The notes: generated by a model from the sequence alone, not told the origin. Shown: positions 9,910 to 21,930, numbered from the stretch's first letter. The stretch: 64,000 nt of DNA from Xiphophorus maculatus (GCF_002775205.1 NC_036460.1:1742056-1806055); one strand, 5' to 3'. A program made the numbers and translations.

Positions 9910-11460
9910 CATTCATGGCTTCAGTTGTGGGTTTTTTATGTTCGTTTTGTTTTTGGTCGTGTTTTATTTAGGACATTTCAGTGTGAAGTGTTCGTTACAA
10001 AATGAAACTTTGTTACTTCATAATGGTCTCAAAATATCATTTATCTCATAAATTACTGGGGCAATTTGTGGTGCAGTAAAATGAGTGGCCCTTCCAGGCC
10101 TACATGTACGGAGGAGCCCCAGGACTGAGCCCTGGGGAACCCCACATGACTTCTGTCTGCTCAGATGAGAAATTACCGATTGACACAAAGACACTCGGTT
10201 CTTTAGGTCAGACTGGAACCAGTTTGGTCAAATCATTTGTTCCAGATCTGGTTTCCTTCTCTGTTTGGTTTTTGGTCGTTCTGGTTGTCAGTGGCTCCTT
10301 CAGTTAATCCTCCTGGTTTCCATTTATTGATGCCTTGTCCTTGTTGTCATTAAATGTTTTGTCCTTCATTTCTAATCAATTTAATCCATTATTGACCATT
10401 ATTGATTGGATTATTGCTTGGTCTTGGTTTTGACTAATCAAATCCAAATAGAATTTCTTTGACTTTCTTAACTAGAAGCAGAAAATCATCCATGATAATA
10501 AAATTTTCCTTTTCTTTCTAAAGTTTCTCCAGTTGGAATTTTCTATAACTTAGGATTTTATATTCATATTACAGAAAGAGCAGAGGCATCATCCAAATCC
10601 AGGATCCCTGACGCAACCTGTCAGCTTGCTGAAGTTTCCTGAAGTCTGAAACAAAACTTATTCGTAACAAACAGGCGGCAGTAACCATAGCAACAGCAGA
10701 GAGCTCCTGTGCTTCTTGATGCGTGCTAATTGTCCTGTTAGCGTCCAAACGTCCACACAGACTGCGTCCTCTGGGCTCAGTGTTGTTCCAGAGCAGCTCC
10801 ACTGGGGCTCATTAAAGAGACAGGACACAATAAACATGATGCAATCACACCAGTGACCTCTGTGACCCTGTTTGTGTCTGAATAACAGATCCATCCAAAA
10901 CATTTACCTGGTCTCATAAGTTTAAAGTATAAAGTTTGGATTAAATCTCTTTTCTTTGATGCTTAGGCTCAATTTGTTGTTAAACTGTTTGATCCACGTT
11001 AACCGATCAAACAGTTAACGTGTTTGATCCGCCTACAAACCTAGTTCTGTTCAGCTGAAGTGAACCCTGGTGTAGTTTGATATGTGAACGCCAAGTGGAC
11101 CACAGATCGCTCCAAAAGCAGGAAGTGGACTGCAGCGCAGGGCATCCTGGGTAAATACTAGCCAAACAAACGAGCTAGCCTAGCTAGAATGCTGTTACTA
11201 CTCTTCAAGCAATAAAATAATGTAATTCGGTTCAAAAGGAATTTAATTGTTTATTTATATTTTTCTCTATTTTTATTTTGTACATAAAATAAGTTGAAGT
11301 GAAGATAATAAAAATGTGCCATTGTTTTATCCAATTAATCATCAAAATAATTTAAAAACAGGGAATCTTTTAGAAAAGTGGAATTTAAAGCTTGTTTTTA
11401 GACATGAATTATTGAAAAACCTTCCCTTCTCTTTAAAATGAAGGATAATATAGTTCTTAT
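9910..11460. other. Intergenic, repeat fragments only
   Basis: At 10100-10250 a short open frame with GLSPGEPHMTSVCSDEK resembles a motif I associate with a dispersed fish repeat. At 11017-11210 is an inverted partial copy of the MITE seen at 9040. A 17-base inverted pair around 10995-11035 (TGATCC...GGATCA type) is visible. No gene is supported. Confidence 0.45.
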
Positions 11461-11464
11461 AAGT

Positions 11465-11990
11465 TTATATTTCCTAAGGAAGAATGTGAGGAGAGTGGTG
11501 CGGACAGCAGAGAGGATCATCGGGGCCCCCCTTCCCTCCATTCAGGACATTTCATCCCAGCGCTGCGTGTCCTGAGGCCGAAACATCATCAGTGACCCCT
11601 CACACCCCCACCATGGACTGTTCTCCCTGCTGCCCTCTGGAAAGAGGTTCTGCAGCATCCGGTGCAGGTCCACCAGGTTCTGAAACAGCTTTTTCCCACT
11701 TGCCATCAGACTGCTGAACTCTTAACTGGACTGCACTCAAAATCTGGTCTCCACTTCATACCTTGCACATGTACAGAGCTAAATAACTTCTATTTTACTG
11801 TCAGTCCTGCACTTTATATTTTATATTCATATCTATATTCATATTTTATACTGTATTTTATTTTATTCTGGAGTAACCTCACAACATTGAAAGCTCAAAA
11901 CATTGTCCTGAGCCGAATGCAACAAAATTTGGTTCTGTATTCACCCTGTGCATGCAAAATGACAATAAAGTCAGTCTAAGTCCAAGTCTA
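11465..11990 (+). mobile_element. LINE 3' end
   Basis: Across one frame break the sequence reads as a typical LINE C terminus: VVRTAERIIGAPLPS, then SQRC and DPSHPHHGLFSLLPSG, then a FFPLAIRLLNS-like end. The 3' tail ends in TGACAATAAAGTC, a common form for the end of such an element. The rest of the element is missing. I do not assign the clade. Confidence 0.65.
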
Positions 11991-11999
11991 ATAATTTTC

Positions 12000-13075
12000 A
12001 AACAAATGTTTATGGAAATGTGTATCATTGTGTTTAAATGTAAATGTTTGACCTAAACTAAAATAATAAAAGGTATTTTAAATATTTGTATGTTTTACTG
12101 TGACTCATTTGTTCCGGAGCCAAACATCAAACCACAGAGGAGAAAACATTTCAGCATCTCCAACACTGAAGCTTCCCGCTTCAGGATCCAGCTGTTAACG
12201 CGGCGCCCTCTGGTGGCTGCTTCAAGCTACTGCAGGGTCTGCTGCATGATGACGTAATCGGTCGGCCATCACGAACCAAACTGGAGCAGCAGAACCAGCC
12301 AGAGACCGCTCATTTAAATATTAGAACATGGAGCTAAAAATATATAAATAAATAAAATTAAAAGTCCCTGAAATACGTAAAGTAGCCTTATAAAATAAGT
12401 GTCAAAAAATAAATATACATCTACAAATAAATGGAATCTGACAAAATGAGCTTCCCATTAAAATGATTTTTTAAATGTTTATTTTAATTTATGGGGACAC
12501 TGAGTATTATTCTTTATTCATACCATTTAATTTTTAATGAGATATCTCCATATTATGTGGTTTATCAGAATTTCTCAATAACTTAAAAAAACAACTGGAT
12601 TGTCCAATTTATATCTTTATTCTGATATTCAAAACTATTTCAAATGCTCATCCATTCTTGCATTTCAGACTGAAAAATTGTCCAAAAAAAAAAAGATCAA
12701 AGCAACTACTAAGATTAAAAAATATATGTAAGGTTAAAATCAGGAAGCTTGAACTTGGAAAAAACAGTTTTCCATTTGATTGTTGGAAGAAACAGATTTT
12801 ATCTTCAGAGAAACTAAGTAGGCTGAATAAAACTGAAACACGGCGTCTGATCAGAACATTTTATTCAATAAAACCCAAAAGATTCAGTTAAACAATACAG
12901 TTAAAGATGGTCTCTGATTGGCTGCAAGACATTTGAATTTTTTATTTACTTTTATCTTTCATATTCCTATACATTCACCCTCAGAGTTCAGAACCGACAA
13001 CAGCAAATATTCTGGTTCTGGTTCGTTCTACAGGAACAACATTAGGAATGACTAAACCAGTGGTCTAACTGGTTT
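12000..13075. other. Intergenic, AT-rich, no gene seen
   Basis: Mostly AT-rich. A small GC-richer patch at 12160-12310 (GGCGCCCTCTGGTGGC) has no coding signature. The lysine-rich open frame at 12658-12891 has low complexity and no recognisable domain. Confidence 0.5.
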
Positions 13076-13076
13076 A

Positions 13077-13426
13077 GACTGGAAAATTTTAGCTACCAGC
13101 AGGCCACATAATTTATTGCATAAAAGAAAAATTGACTATTTTATTAAGTTTAAGCCAGTGAACAAAAAATCATTTTTAACATTTCCACACACATAAAGAA
13201 AAAAACATAGAATGTAGAAAAAAGGACAAAACTAGAACAAAAATAAACTTAAACTTCTGTCAAAGTTTAGACCAACATATAATTAAAAAGCAAAAAGTTT
13301 TTTGGTCATCAATTGTTTTGGGGGTTTTTGGCCAGTTTTTTACCATTTTTAACTTGAGGTGAGGGACCGAATAAAATCCTTCTGAAGGGCCACAGATGGC
13401 CCCCGGGCCACACTTTGGACACCCCT
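13077..13426 (-). mobile_element. hAT-type non-autonomous element fragment
   Basis: The right edge, read on the minus strand, begins CAGGGGTGTCCAAAGTGTGG and continues into a GGCCCGGGGGCCA block, the standard terminus of a widespread fish and vertebrate hAT-related repeat. The other terminus near 13050 is degraded. No target duplication was found. Confidence 0.6.
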
Positions 13427-13483
13427 GAGGTCCAGATGTTTATTCCGGGTTCCCGCTGCTCTCCCACTCAGCGCTGTATTTTC

Positions 13484-13531
13484 TTTAGGTTTTGATTTTC
13501 TCATCCAACGCTACAAAAATCAAAACCTAAA
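13484..13531. repeat. Perfect 16-bp stem hairpin
   Basis: TTTAGGTTTTGATTTT at 13484-13499 pairs without mismatch with 13516-13531 across a 16-base loop. It abuts a GC-rich segment with a short ATG-led open stretch (13654 onward, MATRQRLPDDGW) and a GTGAAC donor-like site. Its function is unknown. Confidence 0.6.
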
Positions 13532-13549
13532 AAAACCACAGAGCTGCAG

Positions 13550-15479
13550 CTCAGCGGCGCCGTCTGCTGGCCGGAGGAATTCCCCAGAAACGCCACAAAC
13601 AAGCCTGGACCAAACCCGCTCCTCTTCACGCCGTCAGTCGGAGTTCGTCGTCATGGCGACCCGGCAGCGGCTGCCAGACGACGGGTGGAGGTGAACCTGC
13701 ATGAGACGCCTCAGCCTCCTTCGGTTTTCCTCTCAGCAGGAAACAGGAAGTGAAATCCTTCCAGCTTTGGTCCTCCATTTATTCTCATTTCATCAACAGG
13801 AATAAAAACAGAACCAGAAACGTTTAAACCCGAAACAATGAGGGACCAAACGGACGCCTCGCTGCAGACTGAGGTGACATCACTCTCCCTCCTCTGCCTC
13901 CCTGCTGTTGCCTAGCAACAGGCTCCCTGCGCAGGAGCGACGGCGGCGGCTGTAAAGCTGCGTCAGCGTCTGATGCCTGAGCAGGCGTCCATCGCCAGTT
14001 GGTTCTGGACCGCAGCAGCAGAACTGAGTCTGTTCGGGTCCGGTTTCCACCAGAACCGGCTCTGGAGGCTTCCCTGGAGCACAGTACCGCCCCCTGGAGG
14101 CTGCAGATGGAGAGTTCCCTGATCTGATCAAGTCTCTACGTGAAATATGAGTTTGATATTTCCAAACAGACCCTGAAGGTAGCAGTAGACGGACCGGTTC
14201 CAGTTTTTTAAATGGGGGCCAGGGGGGTTCTGATCCGGTCCTGGGGGCCCCGGTCTCCTGCACGGTTTAGGTGCACCCCTGCTCCAGCACAGCTGTTATT
14301 TCAGCATCTTGTTCAAGCTTTTTACTTTGATGTTTTGCTTTTCTGATAATCTTTCTTATAATAGTTTGATGTTGCCGGCACCAAATCTGCTCAAAGTTTC
14401 CAGATTTGTCGTTTCCTGTCAGTTCTGATGTCAAAATCCAGTCATACAATCGATCCAGTTCAACGAGCAAAAATGTACACAGAAAACACAGATTATAAGA
14501 AAAAAATGTATAAAATGTGCAACTGTAATAAAAACTTTTCTAGTAAATTACAGATTTAGTTAAAAAAATCTTCAAGAATATTTAGCAGTAGGTACTTTTG
14601 TCCTTGTTATTTAGATTTATTTTTGCATTCATTGACACGTTCATTATTTTATTTCTGCTGCAGGACGACATGTTTTAAAGTCTGTTTCTGGGAGATTTGA
14701 ACTGGATCTTCATGTTTCAATCAGATTATTAAAAATATATAAAAACTGGATGAAACCAGTTTACATCTACAAACTGTCCACATTCTTTAAAACCTCCATC
14801 TTTTCACATTCTCCTGCTCCATTGATCATGTCTGATCTAAATATCACCTTTATGGACCAAATCCAAATCATAGAATTTCAACTTTGAATCTCAAATTAGA
14901 TTTTTTTATTGTGACTTTTTCCCCCGTAAAATACATGGTCGGTTTTATCTTCATTCCCTACAACCTTCTGAATAAATACCCCATATCCCATCATACAGAA
15001 ATATGTCAATACGATCATGTTTTTAATGATTATTTGCTTTTTAAATTAAAAATTATGGGAAGTTAGGAATCACAATACTTTCTGTTGTCAGTAATGTTCA
15101 CTTTCAGGGATTCAATGTTTCTTATTTTGTATTTTTTATTTAATATTTAAAATACAAAACACATGGGTGTAAACCAGATACATTGTGATTACGCATTAAA
15201 GCAAACATGCCAATTTTCAACACCTGATAATACCGTAGACAGACATAAAACTTATTTTAAAAATATTAATAAATAAAATTGTGGTTATTTAAATATCAAA
15301 AGCATTATCAAAACTGATAGTTCATCATGATTATTCACAGATTGATTCAGTTATAATTTATTGTTGTTTTTTGTACGTTTGGCTTTCCATATAGAAGTAA
15401 GGAGTAGCAGCAATTTGATTTGAGAACGGATTTGGTTTAATATATTTGAACATTTGAATAAAATGAGGATCACAGAACA
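13550..15479. other. Intergenic, no firm gene
   Basis: 13620-14270 is GC-rich with long open frames on the minus strand (13880-14263), but these lack any recognisable domain and contain low-complexity arginine and serine runs. 14270-15479 is AT-rich and empty. Confidence 0.4.
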
Positions 15480-16205
15480 TCTTCAGATGGAAGAAGCCTT
15501 GAAGAAACAGCGTTCAGAAAAACATTCAGCCTCCTGGAATCTGATCGCGCCGGAAAACTGCATATTTGTTCCCTGCGGACGTTTCCTCGGGCGGTAACGG
15601 GAGCCGAAGCGGTCATTTCGGCTCACATTGAGACGCCGAGCCGCTGTTTGGTTCGGGTTTCCCTTCACGACTGAATCAGCGGCTGGAGTCACCGCCCAGT
15701 CACGTAGCTGACGCTCCTTTTAAACACAACGCTAACCACAATGCAGTACGTTAAAATTCACAAAATAATGGAAATTATTTGAGTTAGCTATTCTCTCTGA
15801 ATGCCGAACCAGAGGGAGGGTTCTCCAGATTAAAACTGGACCGTGTTTTAATTCACAGCAGTCAGACCCGGTTTGATGAACTACGCTACACTAAAATCTG
15901 GCATTTTTAAACCCAGTTCAGGCTAGCCGTTAGCGGCTAGCTGCTAACGTTACCGCAGCTGTCTGGCGGTCAGTCCGCCACTGCAGCGCAGACAGACGCA
16001 CGAACGGACTGTCGGTGTCCCCTTCCCTCCGTCTCCTCACCTCCTCCGGTGGCAGCAACGATGTTCCCCGACCCCGTCCTCCATTTCCCGCTGGGCCCGT
16101 CATCACTTTATCGGAGTGATTGACCGTCAAACTCGGACTCTGCGTCTCCGCCGTTTCGGGGGTAAGATGTCGGCGGCAGAAGCGGCGCGTCAGCTGATGG
16201 AGACC
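15480..16205. promoter_or_regulatory. CpG-rich promoter-like block interrupted by the foldback element
   Basis: This segment is GC- and CpG-rich against an AT-rich background, as at vertebrate promoters. On the + strand an ATG at 16167 opens MSAAEAARQLMET, and the reading frame runs straight into the end of the foldback element at 16206. On the - strand an ATG at 16130 opens another short frame. The orphan start may be the first exon of a gene broken by the insertion, or chance. I find no matching continuation to the right of 24631. Confidence 0.35.
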
Positions 16206-18987
16206 GGTGTTATGCCCAAAAATGCATGCCTGCCGAGAATTGCATCCCCTGTCGCGGGAGCGCGCATCTTTCTAAACTCTCGCATTTTAATGAGGAAACG
16301 GACTGAAATATGACCGAAGACGAAACTTTTAAAGATATTCGTAACAATATCACGTTTCTTAAACATGTCAGCCTTAAAACGATGGGTTTTATATCGCAGA
16401 TTAATTGAAATAAATACGGTTTTTACACATTTATTGAGACAAATGAGTCGAACGTTTTTCAGTCCGTGTCTGAAGAAAATGCTCTCCGCATTTGGTTTGA
16501 AATTTCCCGATTTTTCTTTTAACATCATATTAGCTTAAAGTATTACAAAACAGAGGCCCATTATGTAGAACATTTTATATCATGCTTAACTGTCTAGCAT
16601 ATTAATGTAGAGGGGATGCATTTTAATGACTGAGCCTGCCAATATTTGTATCCCCTGTCTATTGTTGATATGAAACGTAAAGCAGTTGCACAGAGAATAA
16701 GTGTCATTACGTAGAAAAGGTGAAGTCCCTCTTAACTCTTTATTTTTTCAAGTTAGCAGAGGGATGCATTTTCTGGCATAGCAAATTATTACCTTGCCAA
16801 TATATGTAGGCCTTATATATTTTCCACAAATATAATTCTACTGATACAAAATGTATACCAGCAGTTCATAAAACAAGTGTGATTGTATAGAAAAAGTAAT
16901 TTCACTCTTGACTCTTTATTTCTCCATGTAAGCAGGGGATGCATGTACAGCAAAGCCTATTATTAGCCTGCCAAAATATGCATGGCCTCTCCATGTTCTT
17001 CAAATATTATCCTATCGATATAAAACCCATACCAGTAATTCATAGAACATCTCTGATTATGTAGAAAAGGTGAAATCCCTCTTTAATTCTTTATTTATCC
17101 AAGTTAGCAGGGGATGCATTTTTTGGCAATATGGATGTCGAGCCTGCCAAAATATGCATGCCCTATCTATTTTTCTCAAATTTTATCCTATTGCTATGAA
17201 ACTTATACCAGCAGTTCATACAACTACTCTGATTATGTAGAAAAAGTTATTTCACTATAAACTCTTTATTTATCCAAGTTAGCAGGGGATGCATTTTTTG
17301 GCAATATGGATGTCGAGCCTGCCAAAATATGCATGCCCTATCTATTTTTCTCAAATATAATCCTATTGATATGAAACTTATACCAGTAGCTCATAGAACA
17401 TGTGTGATTATGTAGAAAAAGTTATTCCACTTTTAACACTTTATTTCTCCATTTTAGAAGGGGATGCATTTTACAGCAAAGCCTATTATTAGCCTGCCAA
17501 AATATGCATGCCCTACCTATTTTCCTCAAATGTTATCCTATTGCTATGAAATTCATACCAGCTGTTCATACAACTACTCTGATTATGTAGAAAAAGTTAT
17601 TTCACTCTAAACTCTTTATTTATCCAAGTTAGCAGGGGATGCATTTTTTGGCAATATGGATGTCGAGCCTGCCAAAATATGCATGCCCTACCTATTTTCC
17701 TCAAATGTTATCCTATTGCTATGAAATTCATACCAGCTGTTCATACAACTACTCTGATTATGTAGAAAAAGTTATTTCACTCTAAACTCTTTATTTATCC
17801 AAGTTAGCAGGGGATGCATTTTTTGGCAATATGGATGTCGAGCCTGCCAAAATATGCATGCCCTACCTATTTTCCTCAAATGTTATCCTATTGCTATGAA
17901 ATTCATACCAGCTGTTCATACAACTACTCTGATTATGTAGAAAAAGTTATTTCACTCTAAACTCTTTATTTATCCAAGTTAGCAGGGGATGCATTTTTTG
18001 GCAATATGGATGTCGAGCCTGCCAAAATATGCATGCCCTACCTATTTTCCTCAAATTTTATCCTATTGATTTAAAACTTATATCAGCAGTTCATAGAACA
18101 AGTGTGATTTTGTAGAAAAAGTTATTTCACTGTAAACTCTTTATTTCTCCATTTTAGCAGGGGATGCATTTTACGGCAGAGCCTATTATTAGCCTGCCAA
18201 AATATGCATGCCCCCTCTATTTTTCTCAAATATAATCCTATTGATATGAAACTTATACCAGCAGTTCATAGAACAAGTGTGATTATGTAGAAAAAGTTAT
18301 TCCACTCTTAACTCTTTATTTCTCCATTTTAGAAGGGGATGCATTTTACGGCAGAGCCTATTATTAGCCTGCCAAAATATGCATGCCCCCTCTATTTTTC
18401 TCAAATATAATCCTACTGATATGAAACGTATACCAGTAGGTCATAGAACATGTGTGATTATGTAGAAAAAGCTATTTCACTCTAAACTCTTTATTTCTCC
18501 ATTTTAGCAGGGGATGCATTTTACGGCAGAGCCTATTATTAGCCTGCCAAAATATGCATGTCCCCTCTATTTTTCCTCAAATGTTATCCTATTGATATGA
18601 AACTCATACCAGTAGCTAAGAGGATAAGTGTAATTATGTAGAAAAGGTAAAATCCCTCTTGACTCTTTATTTTTTCAAGCTAGGAGGGGGATGCATTTCT
18701 TGGCAATATCGAATTTGAGCCTGCCGATATTTGCATGCCATACCTATTTTCCCCAAATATCATCCTATTGATATAAAACTCATACCAGCAGTTAAGGGAA
18801 CAAATGTGATTATGTAGAAAATGTTATTTCTTTATTATCGCTATTGCAAGGATACTGAAGGAAATAAATCTGACAATGCATCTTTGCTAAATGTAAAGCA
18901 TGCACAAACCATTCTTATTTTGGTTTAACATAAAAATTAAATCACTTTGTTTTCATTAATTTCAACAAAAGAATATTCATAACAAAA
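16206..18987 (+). repeat. Left inverted arm with 13 tandem cores of 175 bp
   Basis: The outer 400 bp are unique, then a core with GGGGATGCAT recurs at about 16612, 16755, 16931, 17106, 17281, 17456, 17631, 17806, 17981, 18156, 18331, 18506 and 18682. Spacing is 175 bp except at the edges. Each core has a second half reading GCCTGCCAAAATATGCATGC, so every unit contains two oppositely oriented ATGCAT motifs. Two sequence variants of the middle of the unit alternate (GGCAATATGGATG and GCAGAGCCTATTATT types). The inner 160 bp are again unique. The unit count exceeds the right arm by one. Confidence 0.92.
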
Positions 18988-19049
18988 GGTTTCCTTAACT
19001 CACTTGGAGAGTCCCAAAAAGATGTGAAGAGGTGCTTGGAAGTAACAAG
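18988..19049 (+). CDS. Candidate internal exon inside the foldback element
   Basis: Starting exactly where the left arm ends, an open stretch reads LNSLGESQKDVKRC and ends at a good donor (AAG/GTGAGA). The frame is open back into the arm to about 18940. I recognise no domain. It could be an upstream exon of the PHD gene further right. The Tc1 insertion lies in the intron that would follow. Confidence 0.3.
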
Positions 19050-19265
19050 GTGAGAAAAACAAGAACAATTATTGTTTATTATAATAAAAAATGTCATAAT
19101 TGGATAACTAGAATGTTAATTTAACATTTTATCCTCTCAACAAGGACATTTATGAGAAGCAAAGGGATGAAAGTGTCAATGTGGAAATGTGAAACAGTAT
19201 AACATGCCATCCAGGAAGGTGTGGTTTCATGTGGTGTGTTTGCCCTTAAAGTAAGTGCTGTTTAA

Positions 19266-19297
<32 letters not shown>

Positions 19298-19302
19298 GGA
19301 TG

Positions 19303-19707
19303 CACATGGTCCTCCAGAATGGTTCGGTAGTCCTTGGCAGTGACGCGCCCATCTAGCACAAGTATGGAGCCAAGGGAATGCCATGATATGGCAGCCCAAA
19401 CCATCACTGAGCCACCCCCATGCTTCACTCTGGGCATGCAACAGTCTGGGTGGTACGCTTCTTTGGGGCTTCTCCACACTGTAACTCTCCCGGATGTGGG
19501 GAAAACAGTAAAGGTGGACTCATCAGAGAACAATACATGTTTCATATTGTCCACAGCCCAAAATTTGCGTTTCTCGCACCATTGAAACCGACGTTTGGCA
19601 TTGGCACGAGTGACCAAAGGTTTGGCTATAGCAGCCCGGCCGTGTATATTGACCCTGTGGTGCTCCCGACGGACAGTTTTGGTGGAAACAGGGGAGTTGA
19701 GGTGCAC
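19303..19707 (-). mobile_element. Tc1-family transposase fragment nested in the foldback element
   Basis: The minus-strand frame carries the middle of a Tc1 DDE transposase: TKTVRREHH (end of the paired-type DNA-binding part), AKRRFQWC, VLFSDESTF with the first catalytic Asp region, and KHGGGSVMVWAAIS. The catalytic C-terminal third and the N terminus are missing, so it cannot encode an active enzyme. It is bracketed by TA runs at 19266-19292 and 19755-19792. Its insertion postdates the assembly of the foldback element's centre. Confidence 0.85.
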
Positions 19708-19758
19708 ATTTAATTCTGCCGTGATTTGGGCAGCCGTGGTTTTATGTTTTTATATACA

Positions 19759-19792
<34 letters not shown>

Positions 19793-19796
<4 letters not shown>

Positions 19797-19850
19797 TACA
19801 GACCAAAAGTTTGGACACAACTGTGTGTCCAAACTTTTGGTCTGTACTGT
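19793..19850. repeat. 27-bp perfect palindrome of Tc1-like termini
   Basis: ACAGTACAGACCAAAAGT continues to 19819 and its exact complement lies at 19824-19850, separated by only four bases. Both arms resemble the terminal inverted repeat of a Tc1-like element, so this looks like an extremely short non-autonomous derivative with TA at each edge. Confidence 0.75.
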
Positions 19851-20404
19851 ATATACTTGACTATGATTACTTATATTTCTTATGTAATGTAGAACATTGC
19901 CTGTTTACAAATCAATTTATATAACCTTTATGTGTACTGTTCTGTCTCTTTCCACATACATGTATATCTATCTATGTCTGAAGATAGATAGAATTATATA
20001 TCAATATATTGGTATACATGCTTGTTTACGTTTTTGATGTTGTGAAAAAAAGATTAATATGAAAGTGGTTTTCTAATAATCACATTGCCATTAATCTAAT
20101 GCTATTTTGTAGGAGTAGAACTTTTAAGATGATGAACAGCTTTGGCTTAACAACTTAAACTGTGCATTTCTGCCTGAAATATAATGTAGTTTATGAATTA
20201 TATTGCTTTATTACATGGTTGATTTATTTTAATGACAATGGAAAGAGTCTGAAATAAGTATAGCAAAAATGTCTAATTATTCATAAATGTCATGACCTCT
20301 ATATGACAATCTAATACTTTGACAAATATTTTGTCTTTGTAATGAGTCCGCTGTTACTCTTCTTTCTTTTTTCAAAAAAATATATTTGCCTTTACGGTTT
20401 GCAG

Positions 20405-20503
20405 AGTGCATACTGGAAAACAAGGACCAGAACTTTCCATCAACAGCAGAAGCTGTTAATACCATGCGACTCAACATTTCTTCCACACTTCTCTCAGAAT
20501 CAG
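20405..20503 (+). CDS. Candidate exon upstream of the PHD finger
   Basis: A 99-base block between an acceptor (TTTGCAG) and a donor (CAG/GTGTCT) is open in two frames. One, with CILENKDQNFPST and then MRLNISSTLLSES, faintly resembles the C-terminal end of Ulp1-type cysteine proteases, a domain seen in several DNA transposons; it would need another exon to join the PHD exon in phase. The other (SAYWKTRTRTF) joins in phase but looks less protein-like. I cannot decide. Confidence 0.3.
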
Positions 20504-21373
20504 GTGTCTTTTGACATGTTTTTTATTCAGTTCCTATGTGGGTGGGATACTATGTTGTGTGTAAAATCATGCACGCACAAAAAAATTGTGTTAGGTCAGC
20601 TATTTTATCTAATTAGAAATATTAAAATATTGAACTTTGCAGATGTGTGAAGTACAATCAGGTCAGTGTTTATGTCAAATTCAATTAGTGAAGAACATTT
20701 CAATACACCTGGCCTTGATCTCTAATAAATAAATTACACATAACACAGCCCAATAACTGTTGAGGCAAAAAACATAATCAACAAACTTAAAATTGTTCTA
20801 GGATACAATTACGTACACTTTTCTTGAGTAGCTTTAATGTAACTTAATAAACAAAAAGGACTTGCAGTTTGTGAAAGTACAAAACTGGAATGAGATGTAT
20901 TATGTGAACCATTATATTCATTACTGTGTTTTCATAAAATTAACATTTACAAAATGACAAATTTCACAAGATGTACACACATATATATGTAGACATATTA
21001 AAATTTTCTGAATGCCATTTTTATACCTTCAGTGGCTTAAGTTGGAGAAAATTATAAAAAAGTAAACACTAAGTGATGCTTTCTTTTACCATAAATCCCA
21101 GAAATACCTTAAATACATGTGTGTTTCAATTCATAAATAGACAGACAATATGCCAATATGATGTACAGTTTCTATTACTTGTATTTGTTTATGAGACCAG
21201 ACATTATCAAAAAGGGATGATTAGACAACTGAGATCTACACAGAGGATTATTGTTCCACTTTCAAAAGAACACTAACAAATGGAATTATTTAAAAGAAAA
21301 AAAAAAAACGCAAAAAATACCATTAAGATTGTTTTATAACATTGATTTAAAGATGCGGTTTGTTTTTCTGTAG

Positions 21374-21930
21374 AGTCAGTGGAGACTCTACAGACTCTGC
21401 AGACACTGTGACAGTGAGGACACAGAAGATCACATGTGGGTAAGACAACAATGTAATGCAGTGAAAAATCAATTCAAGCAAACCATATACCATCCTTAAA
21501 ATAGTTGCAAAGTATGTAGATATACAAAAATAAATCATAATAAAATAAATAAACACCCAAGGCAGGTAAGTGGGAAGTAGCTTAAGTTTTTTTTTTTTTT
21601 AAGTACAGTCGTAAAACATTAAACACAGTTGCTTGTGGTCCTAGAATTTTTTTATCTCCATACATGTCAGGAACATGCTGTCATCTCCTCAAATAAAGTT
21701 CTACCAATCATATATTGATAATTAAGAAGAAGCTTTATGTTGACAAAACCCAAAATCACCTTCAGTAAACAGATAAGGAGCTAAAAGAAAACATTCTTTA
21801 TGTTGTTATTTGACCATTTTGTATTATTTATTTACAGATCACATGTGACAGATGCAACTGGTGGTACCACCAAGGCTGCATTAAGGTCCCACAAACCGAA
21901 ACAGACTACTGCTGTGCAATGTGTTTATAG
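21374..21930 (+). CDS. PHD zinc finger encoded by two spliced exons in the foldback element
   Basis: Exon 21374-21439 and exon 21838-21930 have clean junctions (CTGTAG acceptor, GTAAGA donor, TTTACAG acceptor) and join in phase 0. The joined product has the full C4HC3 pattern of a PHD finger: LCRHC, then MW, ITCDRCNWWYHQGC, and CAMC just before the stop. The Trp before the third cysteine pair and the WWYH block are typical of functional PHD fingers, which bind histone H3 tails. All eight zinc ligands are present. It must be the C terminus of a longer protein whose earlier exons are missing or unrecognised. A host-derived gene captured by the element is an alternative to an element-encoded one. 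Confidence 0.72.

Noticed and set aside
12658-12891. 77-aa lysine-rich frame
   Set aside because: Low complexity AT-rich sequence with no domain or regulatory context.
13880-14263. 127-aa minus-strand frame as a gene
   Set aside because: GC-rich composition with arginine and serine runs, no recognised domain, no splice partners.
16610-18830. CRISPR-like regular spacing of repeats
   Set aside because: The whole 175-bp unit repeats without unique spacers and the context is a vertebrate genome.
19246-19707. Functional Tc1 transposase
   Set aside because: Only the middle of the protein remains, so it is annotated as a remnant.
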